Assembly: GCF_024519285.1 (NCBI RefSeq)
Contig: NZ_JAMZCY010000001.1
Coordinates: forward strand, 186,001 to 250,000
DNA: 64,000 nucleotides
DNA from: Cohnella sp. WQ 127256
GTDB taxonomy: Bacteria; Bacillota; Bacilli; Paenibacillales; Paenibacillaceae
Reading direction: 5' to 3'
Shown here: positions 17,133-24,786 of the stretch, in pieces
Numbering within the stretch: position 1 is the first letter of the stretch
Layout of the letters: every line of letters starts with the position of its first letter
Program-made: the position numbers and the translations under genes
Notes under the pieces: generated by a model
Database searches by the model: none
What the model was told of the DNA's origin: nothing
The model's input: the letters and a program-made list of their open reading frames with translations, nothing else

Positions 17133-17615
17133 TTGAACATGGAATTGCATGCAAATCGTAATTGTAACAATCTCCGTCCTAAGCGTTATTACCGGAAATG
17201 CAAATGCTGGTGGAGGAAAGACGGTGGTAAGAAGCAAGGTGGGGGGCAGAATCAAGGGACAAATCAAGATGACAATGTTCAAGCACCGCAAAATGATCAT
17301 CAAACCTGGGGAGACTGGGGTGGTCGTACTGGCGGAAGAACAGACGGACGGCATATGAGTGACGGAAATCGTAATCGAACAGGTGGAAGAAGTGGAAAAA
17401 CCGGTAGAAACGATGGACGTACCGGCGGAAGCAGAGGGCGATCTGGAGGAAATGGTGGACGTACCGGTGGAAGCAGAGGGCGAACTGGAGGAATTGGTGG
17501 ACGTACTGGCGGAAGCAGAGGGCGTACAGGAGGAAATGGTGGACGTACCGGCGGAAGCAGAGGGCGTACAGGAGGAAATGGTGGACGTACCGGCGGAAGC
17601 AGAGGACGCTGTTAA
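17133..17615 (+). CDS. Gly/Arg repeat protein in the CotG position
   Basis: About 160 residues. The N-terminus is basic and Cys-containing (NCNNLRPKRYYRKCKCWWRK), followed by a Gln/Asn-rich linker and then a Gly-Arg-Thr/Ser tail of 14-residue units GRTGGSRGRxGGxG, ending in RC. Protein and DNA composition differ sharply from neighbours. The TTG at 17133 is chosen because GGGAGGTG sits nine bases before it; an ATG at 17139 is possible. It has no visible sequence similarity to B. subtilis CotG, but it occupies the same place (next to cotB, upstream of cotH) and shares the plan of a short basic repeat protein rich in phosphorylatable residues. A coat role and phosphorylation by CotH are inferred, not shown. 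Other frames through the repeat are also open, a by-product of the 42-base periodicity. Confidence 0.6.
   Translation: MNMELHANRNCNNLRPKRYYRKCKCWWRKDGGKKQGGGQNQGTNQDDNVQAPQNDHQTWGDWGGRTGGRTDGRHMSDGNRNRTGGRSGKTGRNDGRTGGSRGRSGGNGGRTGGSRGRTGGIGGRTGGSRGRTGGNGGRTGGSRGRTGGNGGRTGGSRGRC
17415..17612 (+). repeat. 42-bp tandem repeat, 4.7 copies
   Basis: Units start with GGACGTACCGG at 17415, 17457, 17499, 17541 and 17583; the last is truncated after 30 bases by the stop. Units differ by few bases, consistent with recent amplification, and the period is a multiple of three, so changes in copy number keep the frame. Confidence 0.9.
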
Positions 17616-17645
17616 TTTCTGAATCGTGAATGCCGCAACTATTGT

Positions 17646-17694
17646 AGAGGTTATTTTTTTCAGCGTGAGCTGTAAGGGTAGCCTCTTCTTTTTG
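17646..17694 (+). terminator. Probable terminator between the repeat gene and cotH
   Basis: AGAGGTTA pairs with TAGCCTCT (one G-U) and is followed by TCTTTTT. It suggests cotH has its own promoter. Confidence 0.5.
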
Positions 17695-17789
17695 GCTTGG
17701 TTCATAGACGAATGCCGTTTCCGCTAATACCAGGGCGACATACGCTGATATAGATGAATGGACGTTTCAGGAGGAAAGGCGGAGACGAC

Positions 17790-18845
17790 ATGCCTCTACC
17801 CGTTAGAACACTTATTATTAGTGAATCGGCGAGCCGAGAGTTAGAGAAAAATTTGTGGAATGACAAGTATGTGCCGGCAAAAATGAAGGCTAATGGAACA
17901 ATCGTGTCGGTATCAGTTCGTTATCGCGGTGGGCATACAAGAAGCTATCCCAAACGTTCTTATGAGGTTGTTCGTAAAAATCAAGCATTTCATTATAATG
18001 CAGAATTTGATGATCCTTCGATCATTCGTAATGCTTTATCCTTTGCCTTTTTCCCGATGATCGGTGTACCTGCACCTAGAACAAAGCACGTGCTTTTAAT
18101 GATCAATGGCGAAGCACTAGGAATCTACTTAGAAATTGAAGGTGTGGAGAAGCTTTTCTTTCGCAGAAGAAAGATCGGAGCCTCCGCCTTGTTCTATGCG
18201 ATAAATAACGGAGCGGATTTCGGGATTAATAATCCCGAAACGAATCGCCCCAAATCGTCTCTTCTGTCGGGCTATGAATATCGGTTTGGAAATTCATCTG
18301 AGAAAACAAAGCTAAAATCATTTGTAAAGGGACTTAACACACATAAAGGTGAACAAGGACTGGCCTTCATACAATCTCGTCTGGATGTTAACAATTATCT
18401 GAGTTGGTTGGCGGGAGCGGTGTTAACAGGGAACTACGACGGTTTTGAACAAAATTATGCGATCTATCGCAGCCAGAAAACAAACAAGCTGCGTATGATT
18501 CCATGGGACTACGAAGGAACCTGGGGACGAAATTGCTATGGCAGAATCGTGGATAGCGACTTGGTAGCGGTATCCGGATACAACTTTTTAACCCGTAAGC
18601 TTCTATCGTATTCGAGCATAAGGAAACAGTATAAAACGATTTTACAGAAAGCTCTGAACGGTCCCTTTACGGAAAGCAGTTTAATGCCCATCGTAGAAAA
18701 AATGATAAGTGAAGTTGCTCCTGATGTTCGGGATGACCGAGCACGGAGATGGTCATATGGTGAATTTCTTGGGGAACCAAGTGTATTCCGTAGTTATATC
18801 AGGGAAAGGAGAGCCATCATACAGTCAGAACTACGCCGTCTTTAG
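17790..18845 (+). CDS. cotH: Spore coat kinase CotH
   Basis: A 351-residue member of the CotH family of atypical protein kinases, which in B. subtilis phosphorylates CotB and CotG in the spore coat. Alignable features are NDKYVPAKM at the N-terminus, VRYRGGHTRSYPKRSY (nucleotide-binding Lys region), an IYLEIE motif, LTGNYDGFEQNYAIYR (catalytic loop) and MIPWDYEGTWGRN (metal-binding Asp region). The family length is about 360. The ATG at 17790 is preferred: it follows AGGAGGAAAGGCGG, and homologous residues begin there; an upstream ATG at 17754 lacks a ribosome-binding site. Its neighbours are the CotB-like and CotG-like genes, so enzyme and likely substrates are together. Confidence 0.92.
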   Translation: MPLPVRTLIISESASRELEKNLWNDKYVPAKMKANGTIVSVSVRYRGGHTRSYPKRSYEVVRKNQAFHYNAEFDDPSIIRNALSFAFFPMIGVPAPRTKHVLLMINGEALGIYLEIEGVEKLFFRRRKIGASALFYAINNGADFGINNPETNRPKSSLLSGYEYRFGNSSEKTKLKSFVKGLNTHKGEQGLAFIQSRLDVNNYLSWLAGAVLTGNYDGFEQNYAIYRSQKTNKLRMIPWDYEGTWGRNCYGRIVDSDLVAVSGYNFLTRKLLSYSSIRKQYKTILQKALNGPFTESSLMPIVEKMISEVAPDVRDDRARRWSYGEFLGEPSVFRSYIRERRAIIQSELRRL

Positions 18846-18847
18846 AA

Positions 18848-18859
18848 GAACGTACGTTC
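18848..18859. promoter_or_regulatory. LexA (SOS) box candidate upstream of rarA
   Basis: GAACGTACGTTC is a perfect palindrome matching GAAC-N4-GTTC with the RNRY centre of the Gram-positive LexA/DinR consensus. A possible promoter (TTCCTG at 18868, 17-base spacer, TATGAT at 18891) lies just downstream. Eight fixed bases would occur about once by chance in a window of this size, so location is the main support. Confidence 0.5.
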
Positions 18860-18923
18860 CTATTCTCTTCCTGTCGGTGATCGTTTCTGATATGATGGGG
18901 GGAGAAGAAAGGCGGTTTGCACA

Positions 18924-20243
18924 ATGGATTTATTCAGCTTTCAAGCACATTCGGAGCCACGAGCTCGATTGCTCGCTGATCGGATGCGCCCTGAAACCTT
19001 GGAGGAATATATCGGCCAGGAGCACCTCATTGGCCCGGGTAAATTGTTGAGACGGGCGATTGAGGGGGATGTCGTATCCTCCATACTCTTATTTGGGCCT
19101 CCTGGATGCGGCAAGACGACGTTGGCGCATATTATTTCCAAGCAAACAGAGGGTGACTTTGTTCGACTAAACGCGGTCGATGCAACGGTCAAAGACGTGC
19201 GGGAAGTCATCCAGCAAGCGGAAAGTAATAAGAACATGTACGGTCGTAAAACCATATTGTTCCTAGACGAGGTACATCGCTTTAATAGCGCACGACAAGA
19301 TGCTTTGCTTCCTGCTGTAGAGCGGGGAATTATTATATTTATAGGAGCAACAACGGAAAATCCGTTTCACTCCGTGAACGGAGCTTTATTATCGCGTTCA
19401 ACGTTATTCCGTTTGGAACCATTGGCCAAGGAACACTCCATGATCGCTATGCGGAGAGCTCTAGCCGACTCGTCCAAAGGACTAGGATTTATGAAGCTAT
19501 CTGCTGACGAAGAGGCATTGGAGCATATCGCATCAATGGCAAACGGGGATATTCGGCGTGCATTGACGGCGCTTGAACTGGCGGCGGTTACAACGCCTTC
19601 CGACCTTGACGGGACGGTTCGTGTGACCCTGGACGTTGCTGAAGAGTCTATTCGCCAGCCGACAGTTCAAGCGGACGAGTCGACACAGTATGACGTATTG
19701 TCTGCATTTCATAAGAGTCTCAGAGGCTCAAGTGATGCCGCACTTTTCTGGTTTCTTTATGCAGTGGAGAAGCTGGGGATGGACCCTATGGTGTTTTTGC
19801 GGCGCTTGACCGTTGCATGTAGTGAAGATATTGGACTAGCTAACCCTCAAGCGATGGTACAAGCTGTAAGCGCCATGGAAGCCTATCACCGGATCGGGTG
19901 GCCCGAATCCAAGTATATTGTGTCACAAGCGATTTTGTTTGCTGTGGAAAGTCCGAAATCCAATGCGATTGCGGTCACGATTGGCAGAATAATGGAATCG
20001 TTTGATTCGCTTAAATCTGCAGAGGTCCCCCTTCATTTAAGGGATGGTCATTATAGCGGGGCTATGAAGCTGGGCCATGTAGGCTATCAATATCCGCATG
20101 ATTATCCTGGACACTTCGTTGAACAGAACTATTTCCCTGAGAAGCTGTCTACTAAAGTGTTCTATGAAGCAACCGAGCAAGGAATGGAAGATAAAATACG
20201 CCAAAATCAAATAAAACGAAGAGGTCCACGAAAACAAAAGTAA
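18924..20243 (+). CDS. rarA: Replication-associated recombination ATPase RarA/MgsA
   Basis: A 439-residue AAA+ clamp-loader-like ATPase that acts at stalled replication forks. Walker A GPPGCGKT is at residues 58-65, Walker B ILFLDEVH at 111-118, then sensor 1 (GATTENP) and a C-terminal tetramerisation domain (LRRLTVACSEDIGLANP; HLRDGHYSGAMKLG; YKYPHDYPGHFVEQ-type ending). The order tcdA-...-rarA matches yrvM-yrvN of B. subtilis except for the coat genes inserted between. It is preceded by an AAAGGCGG site and by a LexA-like palindrome, so SOS induction is possible. Confidence 0.93.
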   Translation: MDLFSFQAHSEPRARLLADRMRPETLEEYIGQEHLIGPGKLLRRAIEGDVVSSILLFGPPGCGKTTLAHIISKQTEGDFVRLNAVDATVKDVREVIQQAESNKNMYGRKTILFLDEVHRFNSARQDALLPAVERGIIIFIGATTENPFHSVNGALLSRSTLFRLEPLAKEHSMIAMRRALADSSKGLGFMKLSADEEALEHIASMANGDIRRALTALELAAVTTPSDLDGTVRVTLDVAEESIRQPTVQADESTQYDVLSAFHKSLRGSSDAALFWFLYAVEKLGMDPMVFLRRLTVACSEDIGLANPQAMVQAVSAMEAYHRIGWPESKYIVSQAILFAVESPKSNAIAVTIGRIMESFDSLKSAEVPLHLRDGHYSGAMKLGHVGYQYPHDYPGHFVEQNYFPEKLSTKVFYEATEQGMEDKIRQNQIKRRGPRKQK

Positions 20244-20329
20244 AATACAGGTAAAAAATGTTGGATATATGGTAAAATTAATAAATGTAAGTAAACTACA
20301 ATAATTAAGAGACAAATGGAGGAGTAAGC

Positions 20330-21886
20330 GTGGTGCGTCGCAATGATTGGCGTCTCGCTAGCTTGTATATTTGTACGGTTGGTCTATTTTTGATCATTAG
20401 TATTGTTAACTATGTCTCCTTCCGAGAAATTACCACATCTACAACTCAAGTAAACGAACAAATGTATCCGTTGGATCAAACGGTAGGCCATTTATTACTG
20501 GCTGTCGTGAGCCAGGAGACTGCAATTCGTGGATTTTTGCTTACTCAGAATCAGACATTCCTAGAACCTTTCGAGCAAGGGAAGCGTGAGGCTGAGATCG
20601 TTAATCAACAATTAACCGATATTGGCATAAGAGATCATCATTACAAGGCAGCTATTGAATCGATTCAGGAAAGTTTGGCTCAAGTGGAGCTGTTTTTTCT
20701 CCAGGTTAAGCAATTAATTGATGATGATCAGGTTGAAGAAGCCTTTATATTGCATAACGAAGGTAATAGTGAGATGGAGCTGTTTCGGGAACAAATTCAG
20801 AGCTTGTCCAAGCTTGTGGTGAGCACGATAGCGAAGTCATGGAGCGACCAGAAAAGTCGTGCCAATTACTCTATGAATATGATTATTGCTGGCTCGATTA
20901 TTTCTTTCTTCGCTATTATTGCAACATGGATGATGTTCCGAACAACGAAGCAAGCTCTCAAAAACACGTTCGATAGTGAGAGACGTTATCGAAGATTAGT
21001 GGATCATTCGCCGGACGCGATCGCCGTTCATCAAGATGGAATTGTTGTGTTCGCCAATCCAGCGTGCGCGCAATTGATGGGGGTCGATGATTCAGCGCAA
21101 TTAATCGGCATGCCGATGTTGAAATTCGTTCATCAACCCTTTGCGGATCTCGTCGTAAGTCGTGCTAAGCAAGCGATAGAAGATAATGAAGTTGGAGCCT
21201 TGGACGAGCAGTTTATTAAGCTAGACGGAGAGATAATAGACGTGGAGGTCACCGCCATCGGCTTCCCATACAATGGCCGTCCAGCTGTATTGATAATGGC
21301 TAGGGAAGTCGGATTTCGTAAGGAAGCCGAGCGTAAGATGGAAATGGCTAATACCTTGCTGCAGCGATTATCTATGTTGGATGGATTAACGGGTATTTCA
21401 AATAGACGATCGTTTGATGAGGATATTCAGAAATACTGGAATGCTTCTAAACATAATCAGGTACCCATTACTATTTTGCTGTTTGATATTGATAATTTTA
21501 AAGCTTATAACGACTTTTATGGTCATCAAGCAGGAGACGTCTGCTTGCAGAGTATTGCCGATACGGCAGAAGATGAAGCGAAGAAAGTTGGTGGGACAGC
21601 ATATCGTTATGGTGGAGAAGAATTTGCGATCCTATTGCCAGATCTTAATGAGGATAAAGCATTACATGTAGCGAGTAGGATTAGACAGGCTATTGAGGAG
21701 CGGTTTATTCCCAATGCAGGTATTTCCTCAGATACCCTTGTGACCATTAGCATCGGTGTAGCGACTTCCGATCTTGCTTACGACCAAAGCTGGGAGCAGT
21801 GGCTACGGGCTGCGGATCAAGCCTTGTACAAAGCCAAAAATCAAGGAAGAAACTCAATATCAGTAGCAGAAAAAGTTTTGAATTAA
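20330..21886 (+). CDS. CHASE3-PAS-GGDEF diguanylate cyclase
   Basis: A 518-residue membrane sensor. The first helix (residues about 10-28) is followed by an extracytoplasmic CHASE3-like helical region (SQETAIRGFLLTQNQTFLEPF), a second helix near residue 185-205, a PAS domain (YRRLVDHSPDAIAVHQDGIVVFANPAC) and a GGDEF domain. The domain has LTGISNRRSFD, FDIDNFKAYNDFYGHQAGD and the catalytic GGEEF, so c-di-GMP synthesis is likely. No RxxD inhibition site is seen at the usual place before GGEEF (the residues are KKVG). GTG 20330 or 20333 starts after TGGAGGAG. No EAL or PilZ gene is adjacent. Confidence 0.88.
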   Translation: MVRRNDWRLASLYICTVGLFLIISIVNYVSFREITTSTTQVNEQMYPLDQTVGHLLLAVVSQETAIRGFLLTQNQTFLEPFEQGKREAEIVNQQLTDIGIRDHHYKAAIESIQESLAQVELFFLQVKQLIDDDQVEEAFILHNEGNSEMELFREQIQSLSKLVVSTIAKSWSDQKSRANYSMNMIIAGSIISFFAIIATWMMFRTTKQALKNTFDSERRYRRLVDHSPDAIAVHQDGIVVFANPACAQLMGVDDSAQLIGMPMLKFVHQPFADLVVSRAKQAIEDNEVGALDEQFIKLDGEIIDVEVTAIGFPYNGRPAVLIMAREVGFRKEAERKMEMANTLLQRLSMLDGLTGISNRRSFDEDIQKYWNASKHNQVPITILLFDIDNFKAYNDFYGHQAGDVCLQSIADTAEDEAKKVGGTAYRYGGEEFAILLPDLNEDKALHVASRIRQAIEERFIPNAGISSDTLVTISIGVATSDLAYDQSWEQWLRAADQALYKAKNQGRNSISVAEKVLN

Positions 21887-21916
21887 GCAGTATTTCTACT
21901 TATTTCCGTGGAATCG

Positions 21917-22066
21917 GGGATATACGGCCTTGATGTTCGATAAATCGGTATAGGTGGCAGGCTCAAGCGAATAGAGATGGATACTACGGCATATTACAGG
22001 GTTAACCGTCGTTTGACGGACTGCTTTAAACCGTCTAAGCTATAATAAAGCCGTATACCCTTTTTT
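21917..22066 (+). promoter_or_regulatory. Structured leader candidate upstream of the CorC-type gene
   Basis: TATACGGC (21921-21928), with GGG at 21917-21919, can pair with GCCGTATA-CCC (22050-22060), which is followed at once by TTTTTT (22061-22066). A second potential partner of the same 3' strand, GGATACTACGGC, lies inside at 21979-21990. A GACGG/CCGTC hairpin lies between. I do not recognise a known riboswitch class; the arrangement resembles a switchable terminator but could also be an odd terminator for the upstream GGDEF gene. Confidence 0.35.
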
Positions 22067-22114
22067 AGTTTATTTATTTTAGTTAGTTATTTTTCATTAT
22101 ATAAAGGAGGTGTA

Positions 22115-22142
22115 CCTATCCTCTCCAACTGGTGAGGATAGG
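22115..22142 (+). promoter_or_regulatory. Hairpin between the ribosome-binding site and TTG start
   Basis: CCTATCCTC (22115-22123) pairs perfectly with GAGGATAGG (22134-22142). AAAGGAGG lies just before at 22103-22110, and the likely TTG start is at 22149. With the hairpin folded, about 11 unpaired bases remain between the two. Confidence 0.45.
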
Positions 22143-22148
22143 GATTAT

Positions 22149-23486
22149 TTGGACAGTGACCCCTTTCCATTAAGCGTGGACTTGGTTCTCATTTTTGTCT
22201 TGGTGCTTCTGAACGGCTTCTTCGTAGCGGCAGAATTCGCCATGGTCAAAGCTCGTGGTTCAAGAATTGATACATTGGTGCAAGAAGGGCACAAAAAAGC
22301 GAAGGTCGCTTCTCATCTGATGGATCACCTTGATGCTTATTTATCAGCCTGTCAGCTAGGTATTACCCTCTCTTCACTGGGGCTTGGGTTGATCGGTGAA
22401 CCAGCGATTTCCCGAATGATCGAGCCTTGGTTTGAAGCGATGAATTTGAGTGATAAGTTTATTCACCCCATATCATTCATTATCGGTTTTACACTTATTA
22501 CGATTCTCCATATCGTTCTAGGTGAAATGGCACCGAAGTCGGTTGCCATTCGTAAAGCCGAAGCTGTTGCTCTTTGGACGGCTACTCCGCTGATTTTTTT
22601 CCGTAAAGTAATGAGTCCCTTTATCTGGGTACTCAACGGTATCGCGGGATTATTACTTAAGCCCTTTGGTATCGATACTTCGGAAGTTTCTTCTTCTGGC
22701 CATACGGAGGAAGAAATTCGGATCTTAGTGAAAGAGAGTCACAAGAGCGGGTTGATCGATAAGACCGAGTTAACGCTTATGGATAATATTTTCGAATTTG
22801 CTGAAACCAATGCACGCGAGATTATGATTCCCCGTACTGAGATGAGCTGCCTATTCGGCAATTTGTCGTTTGAGGAGAACAAAATCATCGCACTCCGCGA
22901 AATGCACACGAGATATCCTGTATGTGAGAAGGATAAAGATAATATTATTGGATTCGTCCATATTAAAGACTTATTGAAAGTCACAGACAACTCGATTCTA
23001 GACATTCGAGATGTAATGCGCCCGATGACAACCGTACCAGAGAGCATGCCGATCAGTACGTTGCTTAAGCTGATGCAGAAGCGGAAATCGCAAATTGCGA
23101 TTCTGATTGATGAATATGGTGGAACCTCGGGTTTAGTGACACTGGAAGATATCATGGAAGAAATCGTAGGGGAAATTCAAGACGAATTCGATGAAGAGCG
23201 TCCTGATGTCGAGAAGCTGGATGAAAGCACTTATTCGATTAATGGTATGATGCTCATTGAAGAAGTGAACAGCTTCTTCGGAATCGATATTTCTACAGAG
23301 GATTACGATACAATTGGTGGCTGGATATACTCTCAGATCGAGAATCCACCGAAGAAGAACCAGTATGTAACCTCACTAGAGGGCTTCCGGTTCACGATTG
23401 AAGAGACCGATCACTTGCGAATAGCTAGAATCTTCGTTACTCGATCGGACGAAGTAGACTGGGAACCGCAAGCTGAAACAGGTTAA
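22149..23486 (+). CDS. HlyC/CorC (CNNM-type) transporter with CBS pair
   Basis: About 445 residues. An N-terminal CNNM/DUF21 membrane domain with GFFVAAEFAMVKARGSRID, AYLSACQLGITLSSLGLGLIGEP and VLGEMAPKSVAIRKAE is followed by two CBS domains (MIPRTEM ... MRPMTTVPESM ... LIDEYGGTSGLVTLEDIMEEIVGEI) and a C-terminal CorC_HlyC domain. The family handles Mg2+/Co2+ or sodium-linked magnesium export. The start is unclear: a GTG at 22110 overlaps the only strong ribosome-binding site, so I take the TTG at 22149, which keeps the first membrane helix intact. The upstream leader is unusual. A bidirectional terminator follows. Confidence 0.85.
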   Translation: MDSDPFPLSVDLVLIFVLVLLNGFFVAAEFAMVKARGSRIDTLVQEGHKKAKVASHLMDHLDAYLSACQLGITLSSLGLGLIGEPAISRMIEPWFEAMNLSDKFIHPISFIIGFTLITILHIVLGEMAPKSVAIRKAEAVALWTATPLIFFRKVMSPFIWVLNGIAGLLLKPFGIDTSEVSSSGHTEEEIRILVKESHKSGLIDKTELTLMDNIFEFAETNAREIMIPRTEMSCLFGNLSFEENKIIALREMHTRYPVCEKDKDNIIGFVHIKDLLKVTDNSILDIRDVMRPMTTVPESMPISTLLKLMQKRKSQIAILIDEYGGTSGLVTLEDIMEEIVGEIQDEFDEERPDVEKLDESTYSINGMMLIEEVNSFFGIDISTEDYDTIGGWIYSQIENPPKKNQYVTSLEGFRFTIEETDHLRIARIFVTRSDEVDWEPQAETG

Positions 23487-23488
23487 AA

Positions 23489-23540
23489 AAACAGGCAGTA
23501 TAGGGGATGTAGATCTTTCTCCTATACTGCCTGTTTTGGA
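23489..23540. terminator. Bidirectional terminator between the CorC gene and the MFS gene
   Basis: A perfect 16-pair stem (AAACAGGCAGTATAGG with CCTATACTGCCTGTTT) and a 16-base loop, with A-run and T-run flanks. Confidence 0.85.
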
Positions 23541-23585
23541 TTCCTATGTGTCTTTGCGTCTGTGAGGCATGTGTGAATCTACACT

Positions 23586-24752
23586 TTAAGTATTGCCACG
23601 ACGCATATGCACGAGCAAGAAGCCTAAGGCGCCTACCAGGGCGAATAGAGCGCCCGTTCGAAACACATAAGATAAACCCATGGCATCGTAGAGCCAGCCT
23701 CCAAGCGTTCCTGCAATGAGCCCAGCGAGACCGGACCAGACTACAGCGAACACAGCTTGTCCGGATGAACGATATTCATCAGGAATTAAAGTTTGCAAAC
23801 AGCGTAGAGCTGTAATATAGAAAATAGCGAAGGTGATACAGTGCATTGTCTGTAAGGCAACCATCATCCATGGCTCACTAGCATAGCTGAGTAATCCTAA
23901 GCGAATCACGTATAAGAAGCTTGCAAGAGCGAGTAACGGTAGCTCACGGAAGCGATGCCCGAACTTTGCGAGTAAGAAGAACATGGGAATCTCACTCACA
24001 GCGGAAGCCATTGAGGCGAATCCGATAATAGAATCATCAGCTCCGATCTCCCTCATGGAGATGGATAGAAAGCCCTCATTTAGTCGATGAGCAACAGATA
24101 CAACCATGATGAGGAGGAAGAAGGTAAGTGTTTCCTTTCTTCGTATGAGAGTCCATAATCCACTGAATTCAAATTTTTTCAATGTTGCTTGATAGTTGCT
24201 GATAAAGAAGGAAAAAATGAGCGAAACTACAATCGTGCAAAGAGCAAGGATAATGGTCAGGTCCGACCCATACATTTTTAACAAATAACCGAAAGCGATA
24301 GCACAAATGGCATAGCCAAGCGATCCGAACATTCGAATAGCTGCAAAGCTTCGTTTCAACTGTTCTGCTGCAAGAAGTGAAACACTATCCAGCATGGAGT
24401 TGTTAGGCGTCTGGAACAAATAGAATAAAGCCATAATGCCAGCCATAATACCGAATTCTTTCTGCGGCAGTAGTAGCGCAAGCGCTAAAATTTGAACGCA
24501 ATAAAGTGTGCTGAGAATGCGGCGTAAGTTTTTGGTGCGGTCACTTAAAATACCGACAATTAAATTAGATACAATGGACAAAAAGGGACCCACCGAGTAG
24601 ATAGCCCCAATCTGAAGCTTTGTATATCCGAGGCTTTCGAAATAAAGTGGAAAATAGGTGATAAGTAGTACAGCGGTCGCGTAGTTAGCGAACTGCATCG
24701 TTCTCAACACGAAGATTTGCCCTCGCACCGATTGTATAGCTGGTTTGTCCAT
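23586..24752 (-). CDS. MFS transporter, MFS_1-like
   Basis: A 388-residue protein with about 12 hydrophobic helices. The cytoplasmic loop between helices 2 and 3 carries GILSDRTKNLRR, the major facilitator signature, and the overall pattern (MQFANYATAVLLITYFPLYFESLGY; GWLYDAMGLSYVFRTGALFAL near the end) resembles the PPP/NucG-like MFS_1 subfamily. The substrate cannot be read. The ATG at 24752 follows AGGGGAA. It lies 34 bases after the MATE-like gene on the same strand, so the two are probably co-transcribed. Confidence 0.75.
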   Translation of the reverse strand: MDKPAIQSVRGQIFVLRTMQFANYATAVLLITYFPLYFESLGYTKLQIGAIYSVGPFLSIVSNLIVGILSDRTKNLRRILSTLYCVQILALALLLPQKEFGIMAGIMALFYLFQTPNNSMLDSVSLLAAEQLKRSFAAIRMFGSLGYAICAIAFGYLLKMYGSDLTIILALCTIVVSLIFSFFISNYQATLKKFEFSGLWTLIRRKETLTFFLLIMVVSVAHRLNEGFLSISMREIGADDSIIGFASMASAVSEIPMFFLLAKFGHRFRELPLLALASFLYVIRLGLLSYASEPWMMVALQTMHCITFAIFYITALRCLQTLIPDEYRSSGQAVFAVVWSGLAGLIAGTLGGWLYDAMGLSYVFRTGALFALVGALGFLLVHMRRGNT

Positions 24753-24786
24753 ACATCGTATTCCCCTGTTCTAAGTTGATCAATAA

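Noticed and set aside
17415..17612. CRISPR-like array
   Set aside because: Units are contiguous, without spacers, and encode protein.
17130..17705. Long Ser/Thr-Ala-rich open frame on the minus strand through the coat repeat, and an acidic frame on plus (17359-17622)
   Set aside because: Both are by-products of the 42-base repeat, which keeps several frames open. Only the Gly/Arg frame has a well-placed ribosome-binding site and a basic N-terminal domain.
22110..22148. GTG 22110 as the start of the CorC-type gene
   Set aside because: The codon overlaps the ribosome-binding site itself, so that site cannot serve it.
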